This document shows positions 44,330-53,810 of a stretch of DNA of 64,000 nt, piece by piece (the stretch's first letter is position 1; every line of letters begins with the position of its first letter). Both the position numbers and the translations under genes were made by a program. The notes below the pieces were generated by a model. That model saw nothing but the letters and a program-made list of their open reading frames with translations, did not search any database and had not been told where the DNA came from. This DNA comes from Sphingomonas phyllosphaerae (GTDB lineage: Bacteria > Pseudomonadota > Alphaproteobacteria > Sphingomonadales > Sphingomonadaceae): contig NZ_JAPYKH010000021.1 in the NCBI RefSeq assembly GCF_029623345.1, positions 1-64,000 on the forward strand, in the 5' to 3' direction.

Positions 44330-44782
44330 CTAAGCCAGATCCTCCACGCGCGGGATGATGGTGCGCTCCACCGCCTCGTAATAGATTTCGATCGTGTCCT
44401 CGCTCGGGTCGCGCAGACGTGCTCGGACCTTCTCGACCGGCGAGACGGTGATGACGCCGAGATCGAGCACCGGCGCGAATGCCGGGCGGCCGCCGCCGAG
44501 CAGGCCGAGGAAGCCGCGCTTGCCCGACGTCGCGGGCGTGTCGCGCCAGCGGCCGCCGAGCTGGCGGCGGATCACCTCGCCGACATAGCAACCGGCCTCG
44601 GCGGCGACGCTCGCGGCCTTGCCCTTCGCCTGCCGCCGCGCGTCGAGCAGGCGATCGACCACCGCCAGGCTGTCGACCGAGTAATCGAGCGGCTCGCCCC
44701 GGTGCGCCGCCGCGTACCGTTCCGCCAGCCGCGCTACGTCCCCCATCGTCATCACCCCGTCCCTCGTCGCATCAGCGCTCAT
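44330..44782 (-). CDS. Hypothetical protein
   Basis: A 150-residue cytoplasmic protein I do not recognise. It is mixed alpha/beta, with SLAVVDRLLDARRQAKGKAASVAAEAGCYVGEVIRRQLGGRW in the middle and VLDLGVITVSPVEKVRARLRDPSEDTIEIYYEAVER near the end. A segment of this type (AGCYVGEVIRRQLGG) resembles DUF3806-like proteins, but I cannot confirm that. The start could be ATG 44782 or an internal ATG at 44752. It sits between the M24 peptidase gene and the nuclease gene, with the latter 35 bases away on the same strand. Confidence 0.6.
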   Translation of the reverse strand: MSADATRDGVMTMGDVARLAERYAAAHRGEPLDYSVDSLAVVDRLLDARRQAKGKAASVAAEAGCYVGEVIRRQLGGRWRDTPATSGKRGFLGLLGGGRPAFAPVLDLGVITVSPVEKVRARLRDPSEDTIEIYYEAVERTIIPRVEDLA

Positions 44783-44816
44783 TATAGGCGCGGCGCACGC
44801 GAGGTCGGGCGGCGCG

Positions 44817-45752
44817 TCACACCAGCACGTCGGCGGCGACCCGGATCACGCGCTCGACCCGCGCACCGGTCGCCGCTTCCTCGTTGGAGAAGCCGTCGCG
44901 CAGTGCGAGCGCGCCGAAGTCGAGCCCGGTGGCGCGCTCCACCGCGGCGACCGAGCGCTGATAGGTCTTGTACAGCCCGAAGATCAGCTCGACGCGGCCG
45001 AGGTCGACGTCATGGTCGATCATATAGGCGGTCGCGGACGGCGTGCCGTCGTCGTGGACGAAGGCGATCACCTTCCAATAGGCCAGCGGGATGGCGACGC
45101 CGCGATAGACCGGGTCGTCGGCGCGAAACACCGGGCCGGTGAACACGCTGGCGCGCTCGTGCTGGCGCCGCGTATTGCCGAGTACCAGGTCTTCCAGCCC
45201 GAGCCAGGTCTGCTGGTTGTAGGCGGAGAGCTGCGGCGCGCAATTGGTGAAGTGGAACGTGTCGCGGTTGGCGGTGGCGGCGTCGGCGCCCCAGTTGGGG
45301 TCCTCGCGGCGCACCAGATGGCCGCGGTCGAAGTCATTGTCGGCGTACAGCTCCTTGCCGACCTGCGCGGCGGCGGGGAGGCGGCCGTCGAGCGCCCAGG
45401 GATCGCCGCCGCGCGGCACCGACACGCTCTGCGCGCCGTCGAGGTTGGCGGCGGTGAACAGCGCGAGGCGCCGGCTGGCGGAAAGAACGAGCGAGAAGTG
45501 CGTGTAATCGAGCCGGCCGTCGTCGCGCCCGGGCACCGCGCGCACGTCGCTGCGCACGCCGGCGGTGGAGGGCAGCGCCACCGCGAAGTCAGGGAGATGC
45601 GCGGGGTCGTAGCCGGCGCGGCCGGCGAAGTCGCTCGCCGGAGTGGTGCGCGCCAGCGCGGGGGCGAGCGTCGGCGCGGACGGCGCAGGCAAGGAGGCGG
45701 GCACGAGCGGGCGCAGGTCACGCAGGCGGGGGCGGTAGGACGAGATCGGCAC
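44817..45752 (-). CDS. DNA/RNA non-specific endonuclease (NUC1-like), no signal peptide
   Basis: A 311-residue beta-beta-alpha-metal nuclease. The catalytic motif DRGH is at residues 142-145 (NDFDRGHLVRREDPNWG), and the Mg-ligand Asn follows at about 170 (TFHFTNCAPQLSAYNQQTW). It should cut DNA and RNA. I chose GTG 45752 because AGGAGA lies about 7 bases upstream; longer in-frame starts are Arg-rich and unlikely. The N-terminus (MPISSYRPRLRDLRPLVPASLPAPSAP) shows no signal peptide, which is odd for this mostly exported family. No immunity-protein-like gene is obvious, except possibly the hypothetical gene downstream. Confidence 0.88.
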   Translation of the reverse strand: MPISSYRPRLRDLRPLVPASLPAPSAPTLAPALARTTPASDFAGRAGYDPAHLPDFAVALPSTAGVRSDVRAVPGRDDGRLDYTHFSLVLSASRRLALFTAANLDGAQSVSVPRGGDPWALDGRLPAAAQVGKELYADNDFDRGHLVRREDPNWGADAATANRDTFHFTNCAPQLSAYNQQTWLGLEDLVLGNTRRQHERASVFTGPVFRADDPVYRGVAIPLAYWKVIAFVHDDGTPSATAYMIDHDVDLGRVELIFGLYKTYQRSVAAVERATGLDFGALALRDGFSNEEAATGARVERVIRVAADVLV

Positions 45753-45948
45753 GGTCGGTCTCCTGCGCTGAGGGGCGGACCGACCCGGTATAGCGATTTG
45801 CGTGACGGCACCGCGACGGTGTCGGACCGCGCCGTGGCGCCTTGCCGAGCTGTCGGCGCGGCGTCGCCGGCGGGTCCGGACGATCCCGTCGGCGCGCTGT
45901 CGACGCGTCTCGCCGGTACGCCCCTCGAGAGGAGCGCACCGGCCACGA

Positions 45949-46785
45949 TCATCCCCGCACGAACGCGAGCAGGTCGGCGTTGAGCACCTCATGGTTCACG
46001 GTCAGCATGCCATGCGAGTAGCCCGGATAGATCTTCAGCGTCGCCTGGGGCAGCAGCTCGGCCGAGAGTAGGCCGGCGTTCCGGTAGGGGACGATCTGGT
46101 CGTCGTCGCCGTGCAGCACCAATGTCGGCACCGTGATCGCGCGCAGGTCGTCGGTCTGGTCGGTCTCGGAAAAGGCCTTGATGCCCTCGTAATGCGCCTG
46201 GGCGCTGCCCATCATCCCCTGGCGCCACCAATTGTCGACTACCGCGGGCTTGGCCTCGGCGCCGTCGCGGTTGAAGCCGTAGAAGGGACCGGCGGGCAGG
46301 TCGCGGTAGAAGGAGGCGCGGTCGGCGGCGAGCGCGGCGCGCAACCCGTCGAACACCTCGATCGGCAACCCGCCGGGATAAAGCTCGGTCTTGACCATGA
46401 TCGGCGGCACCGCGCTGACCAGCACCGCCTTGGCGACGCGGCCCTGCGGCAGGCCGTGGCGCGCGACATAGGCGGCGACCTCGCCGCCCCCGGTCGAGTG
46501 ACCGATATGGATCGCGTTGCGCAGGTCGAGGTGCTCGGCGACCGCGGCGGCGTCGGCGGCATAGGTGGCCATGTCATGGCCGTGATCGACCTGCGCCGAG
46601 CGGCCGTGGCCGCGGCGGTCGTGCGCGATCACGCGATAGCCCTGCGCCAGGAAGAACAGCATCTGATTGTCCCAGTCGTCGGACGACAGCGGCCAGCCGT
46701 GGTGGAACATGATCGGCTGCGCGTCCTTCGGGCCCCAGTCCTTGAAGAAGATCTCGGTACCGTCCTGCGTGGTGATCGTCGGCAT
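45949..46785 (-). CDS. Alpha/beta hydrolase (cofactor-free haloperoxidase-like)
   Basis: A 278-residue alpha/beta hydrolase. The nucleophile elbow is GHSTGG with Ser97, the acid appears in [16 protein letters not shown], and the catalytic His is in YPGYSHGM. The [13 protein letters not shown] and [15 protein letters not shown] loops are typical of non-haem chloroperoxidase/arylesterase-type enzymes. Start ATG 46785 ([10 protein letters not shown]); an earlier in-frame start adds 15 basic residues. It converges toward the nuclease gene region and is divergent from the aldo/keto reductase gene at 47009. The substrate is unknown. Confidence 0.93.
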   Translation of the reverse strand: MPTITTQDGTEIFFKDWGPKDAQPIMFHHGWPLSSDDWDNQMLFFLAQGYRVIAHDRRGHGRSAQVDHGHDMATYAADAAAVAEHLDLRNAIHIGHSTGGGEVAAYVARHGLPQGRVAKAVLVSAVPPIMVKTELYPGGLPIEVFDGLRAALAADRASFYRDLPAGPFYGFNRDGAEAKPAVVDNWWRQGMMGSAQAHYEGIKAFSETDQTDDLRAITVPTLVLHGDDDQIVPYRNAGLLSAELLPQATLKIYPGYSHGMLTVNHEVLNADLLAFVRG

Positions 46786-47008
46786 GGCTCGCTCCCTGTC
46801 TCGTGACTGTCGCCGGAAGGCGTCCGGCAATCAGAGGGTTACGCCAGCGAATCGAGTCGGGGGAGCGCGATAAGGTCGCGCTATCCGTTCGAGAAAATCG
46901 AACAGGAGCGGCTGGCGGACGATCGGGCAAGGCTCGCGGACGAAGCGGTTACCGTTGCCGCGCCGGCGCCGCCATCTCGGGCGCGAACCCGAACTGGAGG
47001 CACGATCC

Positions 47009-48079
47009 ATGACTTTCCCCACCGCGCTCACCGATTATCGCCTGCTCGGCCGCTCGGGCCTGCGCGTCGCGCCGCTCGCGCTCGGCACCATGACCTTCGG
47101 CGCCGACTGGGGCTGGGGCGCCGAGGAGGCGGAGGCGCGCCGCATCCTCGACCTCTACCTCGACCGCGGCGGCAATCTGATCGACACCGCGGTGAACTAC
47201 ACCAACGGCGAGTCGGAGCGGCTGCTCGGCCGCTTCCTGCGCGGCCGGCGCGAGCGCGCGGTGCTCGCCACCAAGTTCACCATGGCGCGCGATCCGGCGG
47301 ACCCCAATTCGGGCGGCAACCACCGTCTCAACCTGGTGCGCTCGGTCGAGGCGAGCCTGCGCCAGCTCGACACCGACCGGATCGACCTGCTCTACCTCCA
47401 CGCCTGGGACTTCACCACCGGGTCCGACGAGGTGCTGCGCGCGCTCGACGATCTCGTCCGGGCGGGCAAGCTGGTCTATATCGGCCTGTGCAACACGCCG
47501 GCGTGGCGCGTGGCGCAGCTGCAGACGATCGCCGACCTGCGCGGCTGGTCGCCGCTGGTGGCGCTGCAGATCGAGTACAGCCTGGTCGAGCGCACCGTCG
47601 AGCACGAGCTGATGCCGATGGCGGAGGCGCTCGGGCTGGGCGTACTGCCCTGGTCGCCGCTCGGCGGCGGCATTCTCACCGGCAAGTACACGCGCGCCGA
47701 CCTCTCCGACGAGAATGGCGCCGACGTCGCCGCGACGCGCAAGGGCGTGATCGCCTCGACCGGGCACCTCAACGAGCGCTCGCTCGCGATCGCCGAGGTG
47801 GTTGGCGCGGTGGCGGCGGAGACCGGGGCGTCGCGCTCGCAGGTTGCGCTCGCCTGGACGCTGCGCCACCCCGCGGTCACCGCCCCGGTGATGGGCGCAC
47901 GGACGCTGGCGCAGGCCGAGGACAATCTCGGTGCGCTGGCGGTAGTGCTCGACGACGACCAGCTCGCGCGGCTCGACGCGGCGAGCCGGCCGGCGCCGAT
48001 CTTCCCCGAGCGGTTCATCGGCCGGCCGATGGCGCAGCAGCTGATCTTCGGCGCGCACCCGGTGGCGATGCGGCGCTGA
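47009..48079 (+). CDS. Aldo/keto reductase
   Basis: A 356-residue NADPH-dependent oxidoreductase. Tetrad: Asp59 and Tyr64 in LIDTAVNYTNGESE, Lys89 in LATKFTM and His131 in LYLHAWD. The cofactor end segment reads APVMGARTLAQAEDNLGAL. The start ATG 47009 has ACTGGAGGCAC upstream. Sequence resembles the YajO/Tas-like group. It is convergent with the AraC regulator gene, whose end is 16 bases away, and divergent from the hydrolase gene. No target can be read from the sequence. Confidence 0.93.
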   Translation: MTFPTALTDYRLLGRSGLRVAPLALGTMTFGADWGWGAEEAEARRILDLYLDRGGNLIDTAVNYTNGESERLLGRFLRGRRERAVLATKFTMARDPADPNSGGNHRLNLVRSVEASLRQLDTDRIDLLYLHAWDFTTGSDEVLRALDDLVRAGKLVYIGLCNTPAWRVAQLQTIADLRGWSPLVALQIEYSLVERTVEHELMPMAEALGLGVLPWSPLGGGILTGKYTRADLSDENGADVAATRKGVIASTGHLNERSLAIAEVVGAVAAETGASRSQVALAWTLRHPAVTAPVMGARTLAQAEDNLGALAVVLDDDQLARLDAASRPAPIFPERFIGRPMAQQLIFGAHPVAMRR

Positions 48080-48094
48080 GCCGCGGCGGCGCGC

Positions 48095-48988
48095 TCAACC
48101 AGCCGCGGCGGCGGCGCGCAGCCGCCCGGCGTCGGCGGCGGGGGGCGCGCCGAACAGCCGCGCATAGTCGCGGCTGAACTGCGACGGGCTTTCATAGCCG
48201 ACGCGATAGCCCGCGCTCGCCGCCTCGATCGCCTCGCTCAGCATCAGCCGCCGCGCCTCCTGCAGCCGCAGCCGGGTGCGGAAGGCGAGCGGGCTCAGTC
48301 CTGTCACCGCCTTGAAGTGATGGTGGAAGGCCGAGCGACTGAGCGCCGCCACCGCGGCCGCCTGGTCGACTGGGCAGCGCTCGCGATAATGGTCGCGGAT
48401 CCAGCGGATGGCGCGGCCGATCTGGCTCAGCCGCGTGTCCGCTTGCGCGAGCTGGCGCAGCGCCGCTCCCTCGGGCGCGGCGAGCAGGCGATAGTGGATC
48501 TCGCGCCGCACCAGCGGCGCCAGCGCGGCGGCGTCGGCGGGCGTGTCGAGCAGCGCGACCAGTCGAGTGGCGGCGTCGAGCAGCGCGGGCGCGGTGATGC
48601 CGAGCGTCAGGCCCGGCGGCGCGACGACGTCGCCGCCCGGGATGCCGGGGTGGTCGAGCGCCAGCTCGGCGAGCTCGCGCGGGTCCAGGTCGAGCTGGAG
48701 GCTGAGATAGGGCGCCTCCCGCGACGCCGCGGTCACCGCGCCGACCACGGGCAGGCCGACCGAGGCGATCAGATGGTGCGCCGGATCATAGTCGTAGACC
48801 GCGGTGCCGAGCAGCGCGCGCTTGCGCCCCTGCGGGACGAAGCAGACGGTCGGCTCGTACACCACCGGCATCGGCAGCGTCGGCGTCGAGGCGCGGATCA
48901 GCGTCACGCCGGGGATGGCGGTGGCGACGGTGCCGTCCGCCGGCAGGTGCCGCGCGATCGCGCGCGCGAGCGGCTCGTTGTGGGTCAT
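48095..48988 (-). CDS. AraC-family transcriptional regulator
   Basis: A 297-residue regulator. The N-terminal part is an AraC-type ligand domain (TLPMPVVYEPTVCFVPQGRKRALLGTAVYDYDPAHHLIASVGLPV, about 34-80), as in regulators of alcohol/aldehyde and aldo/keto reductase genes. The C-terminal double helix-turn-helix is clear: VAALSRSAFHHHFKAVTGLSPLAFRTRLRLQEARRLM and AGYRVGYESPSQFSRDYARLFGAPP. It is convergent with the aldo/keto reductase gene at 47009. By analogy with known pairs it may control a neighbouring reductase, but no operator is proposed. Confidence 0.93.
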   Translation of the reverse strand: MTHNEPLARAIARHLPADGTVATAIPGVTLIRASTPTLPMPVVYEPTVCFVPQGRKRALLGTAVYDYDPAHHLIASVGLPVVGAVTAASREAPYLSLQLDLDPRELAELALDHPGIPGGDVVAPPGLTLGITAPALLDAATRLVALLDTPADAAALAPLVRREIHYRLLAAPEGAALRQLAQADTRLSQIGRAIRWIRDHYRERCPVDQAAAVAALSRSAFHHHFKAVTGLSPLAFRTRLRLQEARRLMLSEAIEAASAGYRVGYESPSQFSRDYARLFGAPPAADAGRLRAAAAAG

Positions 48989-49075
48989 CGCTGCTCCGTG
49001 ATCGTACGCGCCGATCGCCGCAAGCCGCGGACGCCGCCGCCGCGACGATCGGGCACGATTCGCGGCGGATCCGCG

Positions 49076-49978
49076 TCAGCCGAGCGCGCGGACATGGTCG
49101 ACGAAGGCGCGCAGCGGCGGCGGGACGAGGCGGCGGCTCGAGTAATAAAGGAAGGGTCCCGGAAAGCTCGGCCACCAGTCGGCCAGCACCGGCTCCAGCG
49201 CGCCGGCGGCGAGCGCGGGGGCGAGCCACTCCTCGAAGAGGTAGACGATGCCGCCGCCGCCGCCCGCGGCCTCGACCAGCAGGTCGGCGGCGCCCGCGAC
49301 CCGCGCGATCAGCCGCGCGCGCGGTTCGATCCGCACCGCCTCCCCGTCGCGCTCGAACTCCCACGGGCTCGCCAGCGCGCCACTGGAGAAACGGCCGACC
49401 AGGCCATCATGGTCGAGCAGCGCGCGCGGGTGTGCGGGCCGGCCGCGGCGGTCGAGATAGGCGGGCGCGGCGGCGGCCGCGAAGCGCTGCACGCGCGGTC
49501 CGATCGGCACCGCGATCATGTCCTGCTCCAGCCGTTCGTCGTAGCGGATGCCGGCGTCGGCGCCGGAGGCGAGGATGTCGACGAACGAATCCTCGGCGTC
49601 GATCTCGACGCGGATGTCGGGATAGGCGGCGAGGAAGCCGGGCAGGATCGCGGGCAGCACGAGCTTGGCCGCGCTCACCGGCACGTTGAGCCGTAATAGG
49701 CCGGTGGGCCGCTCGCGCAGCTCGTCGACCGAGCCGAGCGCCGCGGCGACCGAGTCGAGCGCGGGCGCGAGCCGCTCCAGCAGCCGCGCCCCCGCCTCGG
49801 TCGGCGCGACGCTGCGCGTGGTGCGATGGAGCAGCCGCAGGCCGACTCGAGCCTCCAGCCGGCGCAGTGCCTCGCTCAGCGTCGAGGCGCTGCGCCCGGT
49901 CACCCGCGCGGCGTCGCGAAAGCCGCGTGCGCGCGCCACCGCGACAAAGGCCTCGAGGTCGGAGAGATCGGCGTCCAT
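49076..49978 (-). CDS. LysR-family transcriptional regulator
   Basis: A 300-residue regulator. The helix-turn-helix covers LEAFVAVARARGFRDAARVTGRSASTLSEALRRLEARVGLRLLHRTTRSVAPTEAGARLL (residues about 8-65), which is the dehydrogenase-linked LysR subgroup. ATG 49978 (MDADLSDLEAFV) is chosen over an upstream start that adds 32 basic residues. It is divergent from the aldo/keto reductase gene at 50073, with 94 bases between the starts, so it most probably controls that gene. The rest is the usual effector domain. Confidence 0.93.
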   Translation of the reverse strand: MDADLSDLEAFVAVARARGFRDAARVTGRSASTLSEALRRLEARVGLRLLHRTTRSVAPTEAGARLLERLAPALDSVAAALGSVDELRERPTGLLRLNVPVSAAKLVLPAILPGFLAAYPDIRVEIDAEDSFVDILASGADAGIRYDERLEQDMIAVPIGPRVQRFAAAAAPAYLDRRGRPAHPRALLDHDGLVGRFSSGALASPWEFERDGEAVRIEPRARLIARVAGAADLLVEAAGGGGGIVYLFEEWLAPALAAGALEPVLADWWPSFPGPFLYYSSRRLVPPPLRAFVDHVRALG

Positions 49979-50072
49979 CGTTCGGGTTCCCGCACGGGTC
50001 GTCCCGATTCTTCCGGCTAATCGGCACAATCGCAAGCGCCTATCTGCACTCGCACGAACAAGGAGACGCAGC

Positions 50073-50936
50073 ATGGACGTGAAGATGACCTACAGGCTCG
50101 GCGATCGCGACGTGCGCCGGCTCGGCTACGGCGCGATGCAGCTCGCCGGCCCCGGCGTGTTCGGCCCGCCGCGCGACCGTGACGCCGCGCTGGCGGTGCT
50201 GCGCGCCGCGGTCGCCGCCGGGGTCGATCATATCGACACCAGCGACTTCTACGGGCCGCACGTCACCAACCAGCTGATCCGCGAGGCGCTGTCGCCCTAT
50301 CCCGAGAGGCTGACGATCGTCACCAAGGTGGGCGCGGTGCGCGGGCCGGAGGGGTCGTGGGACCCGGCGCAGTCCCCCGCCGCGCTGCGCGCCGCGGTCC
50401 ACGACAATCTCCGCAACCTCGGGCTGGAGCAGCTCGCGATCGTCAACTTCCGCGTCCACGACGGCAGCCACGGCCGCAGCGAGGGCTCGATCGCCGAGGG
50501 CTATGGCGCGCTGGCGGCGATGCGCGAGGAGGGGCTGATCCGCCATTTGGGGATCAGCAACGCCACCGCCGCGCAGGTGGAGGAGGCACACGCGATCGCG
50601 CCGCTGGCGTGCGTGCAGAACATGTACAATCTCGCGCATCGCGAGGACGACGCACTGATCGACCGACTCGCGGTCGACGGCGTCGCCTATGTGCCCTTCT
50701 TCCCGCTGGGGGGTTTCAGCCCGCTCCAGTCGGGCGCGCTCGACGCGGTCGCGGCGCGCCTGGGCGCGACGCCGATGCAGGTGGCGCTGGCGTGGTTGCT
50801 TCACCGCTCGCCCAACATCCTGCTGATCCCCGGCACCTCGTCGGTGGCGCACCTGCGCGAAAATCTCGCGGCGGCGGAGGTCGTGCTCGACGCGGCGGCG
50901 CTGGACGCGCTCGACACGATCGGCGCGACGCGGTGA
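50073..50936 (+). CDS. Aldo/keto reductase family oxidoreductase
   Basis: A 287-residue barrel oxidoreductase. DTSDFYGPH provides the Asp and Tyr of the tetrad, VTKVGAVRG the Lys, and NFRVHDGSHG the His. NILLIPGTSSVAHLRENLAAAEV is the NADPH-binding end segment. It is shorter than the two other reductases in the window and belongs to the YdbC/oxidoreductase-like group. CAAGGAGAC gives a good ribosome site before ATG 50073. Its likely regulator is the divergent LysR gene. Confidence 0.92.
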   Translation: MDVKMTYRLGDRDVRRLGYGAMQLAGPGVFGPPRDRDAALAVLRAAVAAGVDHIDTSDFYGPHVTNQLIREALSPYPERLTIVTKVGAVRGPEGSWDPAQSPAALRAAVHDNLRNLGLEQLAIVNFRVHDGSHGRSEGSIAEGYGALAAMREEGLIRHLGISNATAAQVEEAHAIAPLACVQNMYNLAHREDDALIDRLAVDGVAYVPFFPLGGFSPLQSGALDAVAARLGATPMQVALAWLLHRSPNILLIPGTSSVAHLRENLAAAEVVLDAAALDALDTIGATR

Positions 50937-50999
50937 GCGCAGGCGGCGCCGCGCCGCGCCATGGTCAAGCGCGGCGCGGCAGGGCATAGCGCCGGCGCC

Positions 51000-52136
51000 A
51001 TGACCGATTCCGCGCTGGCGCTCTACGTCCACTGGCCGTTCTGCGTCTCGAAATGCCCCTATTGCGACTTCAACAGCCACGTCCGCGCCGCGGTCGACCA
51101 GGCGGCGTGGCGCGACGCGCTGCTCGCCGACCTCGCGCATGAGGCGGCGGCGCTGCCGGGGCGGCGGCTCGGCTCGATCTTCTTCGGCGGCGGCACGCCC
51201 TCGCTGATGCCGCCCGCCACGGTCGCGGCGGTGATCGACGCCGCCACCGCCGCCTGGGCGCCGCTGCCCGAGCTCGAGGTGACGCTCGAGGCCAATCCCT
51301 CCTCGGTCGAGGCGGCGCGCTTCGCTGATCTCGCCGTCGCGGGAGTGAACCGCGTGTCGCTCGGGTTGCAGGCACTCGACGCCGCCGCGCTGCAGTTCCT
51401 CGGCCGCGCGCACGACGTCGCCGAAGCGCTCGGCGCGCTCGACGTCGCGCAGCGCCATTTCGCGCGGGTGAGCACCGACCTGATCTATGCCCGGCCCGAC
51501 CAATCGCTCGCCGCCTGGGAGCGCGAGCTGGCGCAGGCGCTGGGCTTCGGTACCGAGCATCTGTCGCTCTACCAGCTCACGATCGAACCCGGCACGCGCT
51601 TTCACACCGAGGCGGCGGCGGGGCGGCTGATCATCCCCGACGGCGACGCCGCCGCCGATCTGTTCGAGGCGACCCGCGCGATCACCGCCGCCGCGGGTCT
51701 GCCCGCCTATGAGGTGTCGAACCACGCCCGGCCGGGCGCGGAGAGCCGCCACAATCTCGCTTACTGGCGCTACCGCGACTATGCCGGCGTCGGGCCCGGC
51801 GCGCACGGCCGGCGGCAGGCGAGCGCGACGCAACGCCACCGCAAGCCCGAGAACTGGCTCGGCGCGGTCGCGCGCAACGGCCACGGCCTCGTCACCGAGG
51901 AGCCGCTCGCGCCCGAGGCGCGCGCGCGCGAGGCGCTGCTGATGGGGCTGCGGCTCGCCGAGGGGGTCGACCTGGCGCGGGTGGCGCGAGTGACGGGGCT
52001 GGCGGTCGAGGTGATCGTGGACGACGACGCGATCGCCGCGCTTCCGGGGTTGATCGCGCGCGACGGCGAGCGGCTGCGCGTCACCGACGCGGGCGTCCTG
52101 CTGCTCGACTCGATCCTGCCGCGCGTGGTGCGCTGA
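51000..52136 (+). CDS. hemW: Radical-SAM haem chaperone HemW
   Basis: A 378-residue radical-SAM protein related to oxygen-independent coproporphyrinogen oxidase. The iron-sulfur motif is CVSKCPYCDF with Cys15, Cys19 and Cys22. FFGGGTPSLM, LEANPSS and GVNRVSLGLQALD are the HemN/HemW landmarks, and YEVSNHARPGAESRHNLAYWRYRDYAGVGPGAHG is the HemW-type stretch; the extra N-terminal Cys of HemN is missing. HemW delivers haem to respiratory enzymes. ATG 51000 begins just before the motif. A family C repeat follows its stop. Confidence 0.93.
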   Translation: MTDSALALYVHWPFCVSKCPYCDFNSHVRAAVDQAAWRDALLADLAHEAAALPGRRLGSIFFGGGTPSLMPPATVAAVIDAATAAWAPLPELEVTLEANPSSVEAARFADLAVAGVNRVSLGLQALDAAALQFLGRAHDVAEALGALDVAQRHFARVSTDLIYARPDQSLAAWERELAQALGFGTEHLSLYQLTIEPGTRFHTEAAAGRLIIPDGDAAADLFEATRAITAAAGLPAYEVSNHARPGAESRHNLAYWRYRDYAGVGPGAHGRRQASATQRHRKPENWLGAVARNGHGLVTEEPLAPEARAREALLMGLRLAEGVDLARVARVTGLAVEVIVDDDAIAALPGLIARDGERLRVTDAGVLLLDSILPRVVR

Positions 52137-52150
52137 GGCAGGGCGCGGCG

Positions 52151-52270
52151 CTCCCTCCCCTTCAGGGGAGGGCTGGGGTGAGTCGGTTCCGCGGGACGTT
52201 CGCTCTCGATAACAGATGCGGCGCTCGCGGTAGGCCCCCACCCCCGACCCCTCCCCTGAAGGGGAGGGGA
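52151..52270. repeat. Intergenic palindromic repeat, family C
   Basis: Left arm CTCCCTCCCCTTCAGGGGAGGG followed by CTGGGGTG; right arm CCCCCACCCCCGACCCCTCCCC ending in TGAAGGGGAGGGGA. The two outer arms are near-perfect inverted repeats of each other (CTCCCCTGAAGGGGAGGGG). It ends 2 bases before the stop codon of the osmoprotectant transporter gene, so it also forms the 3' end of that mRNA. Best preserved copy of the family. Confidence 0.75.
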
Positions 52271-52271
52271 G

Positions 52272-53810
52272 TCACTCGCCCAGTCCGACCTTCGACGCCA
52301 GCCACGCCGCCGCCGCTTCCGGCGACTTCTTGTCGGTGTCGCGGTCGACCAGGTAATTGGCCGAGCGCATCGCCGCCACCGGGATGCGCCCTACCAAGGG
52401 CGCCAGCGCCGCCCGGAAGCGCGCGTCGTCGCGCCGCGCCGGCGCCAGCAGCAGCACCGCGTCATAGGAGGGGATCGCGCCGCGCGGGTCGCTCAGCACA
52501 ATCAGATGCTCCGCCGCGATCCGTCCGTCCGACGAGAAGGCGCTGATCACGTCGGCGCGTCCGCTTGCCAGCGCGCGGTACATGAAGGTCGGGCTGTACG
52601 GCGTCGTCGCGGCGAAGCGCAAAGGATAAGCGGCCTGGATCGCGGCCCATTCCGGCCGGTCGAGGAATTCGAGGTCGGCGCCGAGCCGCAGCCTCGGCGC
52701 CGCCGCGACCAGATCGTCGAGCGAGGCGATGCCGCGCCCGCGCGCATCGGCGCCGCGCATCGCGAAGGCGTAGGCGTTCTCGAAGCCGAGCGTCCCCAGC
52801 AAGGTGACGCCGCGCGACCGCTCGGTCCAGCGCGCCAGCTCGGCCACCAGCCGGGCGCGCGGCGGGGTGTCGCGCCGCGCCATCGCGCCGGTCCATAACG
52901 TGCCGGCATAGTCGACGTAGACGTCGACCGCGCCGCTCGCCACCGCGCCGAACGCCACCGCCGAGCCGAGCCCGTCGCGGTAGGTCACGCTATACCCTGC
53001 CCGCTCCAGCCGCGCGCCGATCAGCCGCGCCAGGATATATTGCTCGGAAAAGTTCTTGGCGCCGACCACCACCGTTCGCCCGCCGTCGCCACCGCCGCGC
53101 CACAGCGGCGTGCTTGCGGCCGCGCCGGCGGCGACCAGCAGCGCCAGTGCCGCCGCCATGCGCCGCCACTGCCGCCGCCCCGCCGCCCGCTCGGCAAAGC
53201 CCAGCAGCGCGTCCACCGCCAGCGCCAGCGCCGCCGCGCCGACACAGCCCGCCATCACCAACGTCCAGGCCTGAGTCTGCAATCCCGCGAAGATGAGATC
53301 GCCCAGGCTCGGCTGGCCCACAGTGGTCGACAGCGTCGCCGCGCCGATCGTCCATACCGCGGCGGTACGCACCCCCGCCATCGCCACGGGCAGCACCAGC
53401 GGCGCCTCGACCCAGCGCAGCTTCTGCGCCGCGGTCATGCCGATCCCGTCCGCGGCGGTCAGCAGCGCGCGGTCGATCCCGGCGAGCCCGGTGACGAGGT
53501 TTCGCACGATCGGCAGCAGCGCATAGAGCGTCAGCGCGAGCAGTGCCGGCAGGAAGCCGAGCGCGGGGATGCCGCCGCCGACCAAAGCCGAGAGCCACAG
53601 CAAGGCGGGGTAGAAGAGCGCGAGCAGCGCGAGGCTGGGGACGGTCTGCACCAGGCTGGCGAAGCCCAGCACCGCCGCGCCGAGGTAGCGTCGCCGCGCC
53701 GCGAGCAGCCCGAGCGGCAGCGCGACGGCGAGCGCGAGCAGCAGCGCGGCGAGCGCGAGCAGCAGGTGCTGCGCCGCCAGCGCGGGGACGCGCGCGAGTG
53801 CCTCGCTCAT
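52272..53810 (-). CDS. Fused permease/substrate-binding protein of an osmoprotectant ABC transporter (OpuF/OpuB-like)
   Basis: A 512-residue fusion. The N-terminal half (about 1-230) is an ABC permease with about five membrane helices and the coupling loop GLAGIDRALLTAADGIGMTAAQKLRWVEAPLVLPVAMAG. The C-terminal half (about 248-512) is a periplasmic choline/glycine-betaine-binding domain: VVVGAKNFSEQYILARLIGARLERAGY, GAVDVYVDYAGTLWTGAM and SRLGADLEFLDR-like LRLGADLEFLDRPEWAAI. It belongs with the ATP-binding subunit encoded upstream, overlapping it by 4 bases (ATGA). The transporter should import quaternary-amine osmoprotectants under osmotic stress. Confidence 0.92.
   Translation of the reverse strand: MSEALARVPALAAQHLLLALAALLLALAVALPLGLLAARRRYLGAAVLGFASLVQTVPSLALLALFYPALLWLSALVGGGIPALGFLPALLALTLYALLPIVRNLVTGLAGIDRALLTAADGIGMTAAQKLRWVEAPLVLPVAMAGVRTAAVWTIGAATLSTTVGQPSLGDLIFAGLQTQAWTLVMAGCVGAAALALAVDALLGFAERAAGRRQWRRMAAALALLVAAGAAASTPLWRGGGDGGRTVVVGAKNFSEQYILARLIGARLERAGYSVTYRDGLGSAVAFGAVASGAVDVYVDYAGTLWTGAMARRDTPPRARLVAELARWTERSRGVTLLGTLGFENAYAFAMRGADARGRGIASLDDLVAAAPRLRLGADLEFLDRPEWAAIQAAYPLRFAATTPYSPTFMYRALASGRADVISAFSSDGRIAAEHLIVLSDPRGAIPSYDAVLLLAPARRDDARFRAALAPLVGRIPVAAMRSANYLVDRDTDKKSPEAAAAWLASKVGLGE

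Noticed and set aside
50040..52241. Minus-strand open frame opposite the aldo/keto reductase and hemW genes
   Set aside because: Antisense, and spans two well-supported genes.
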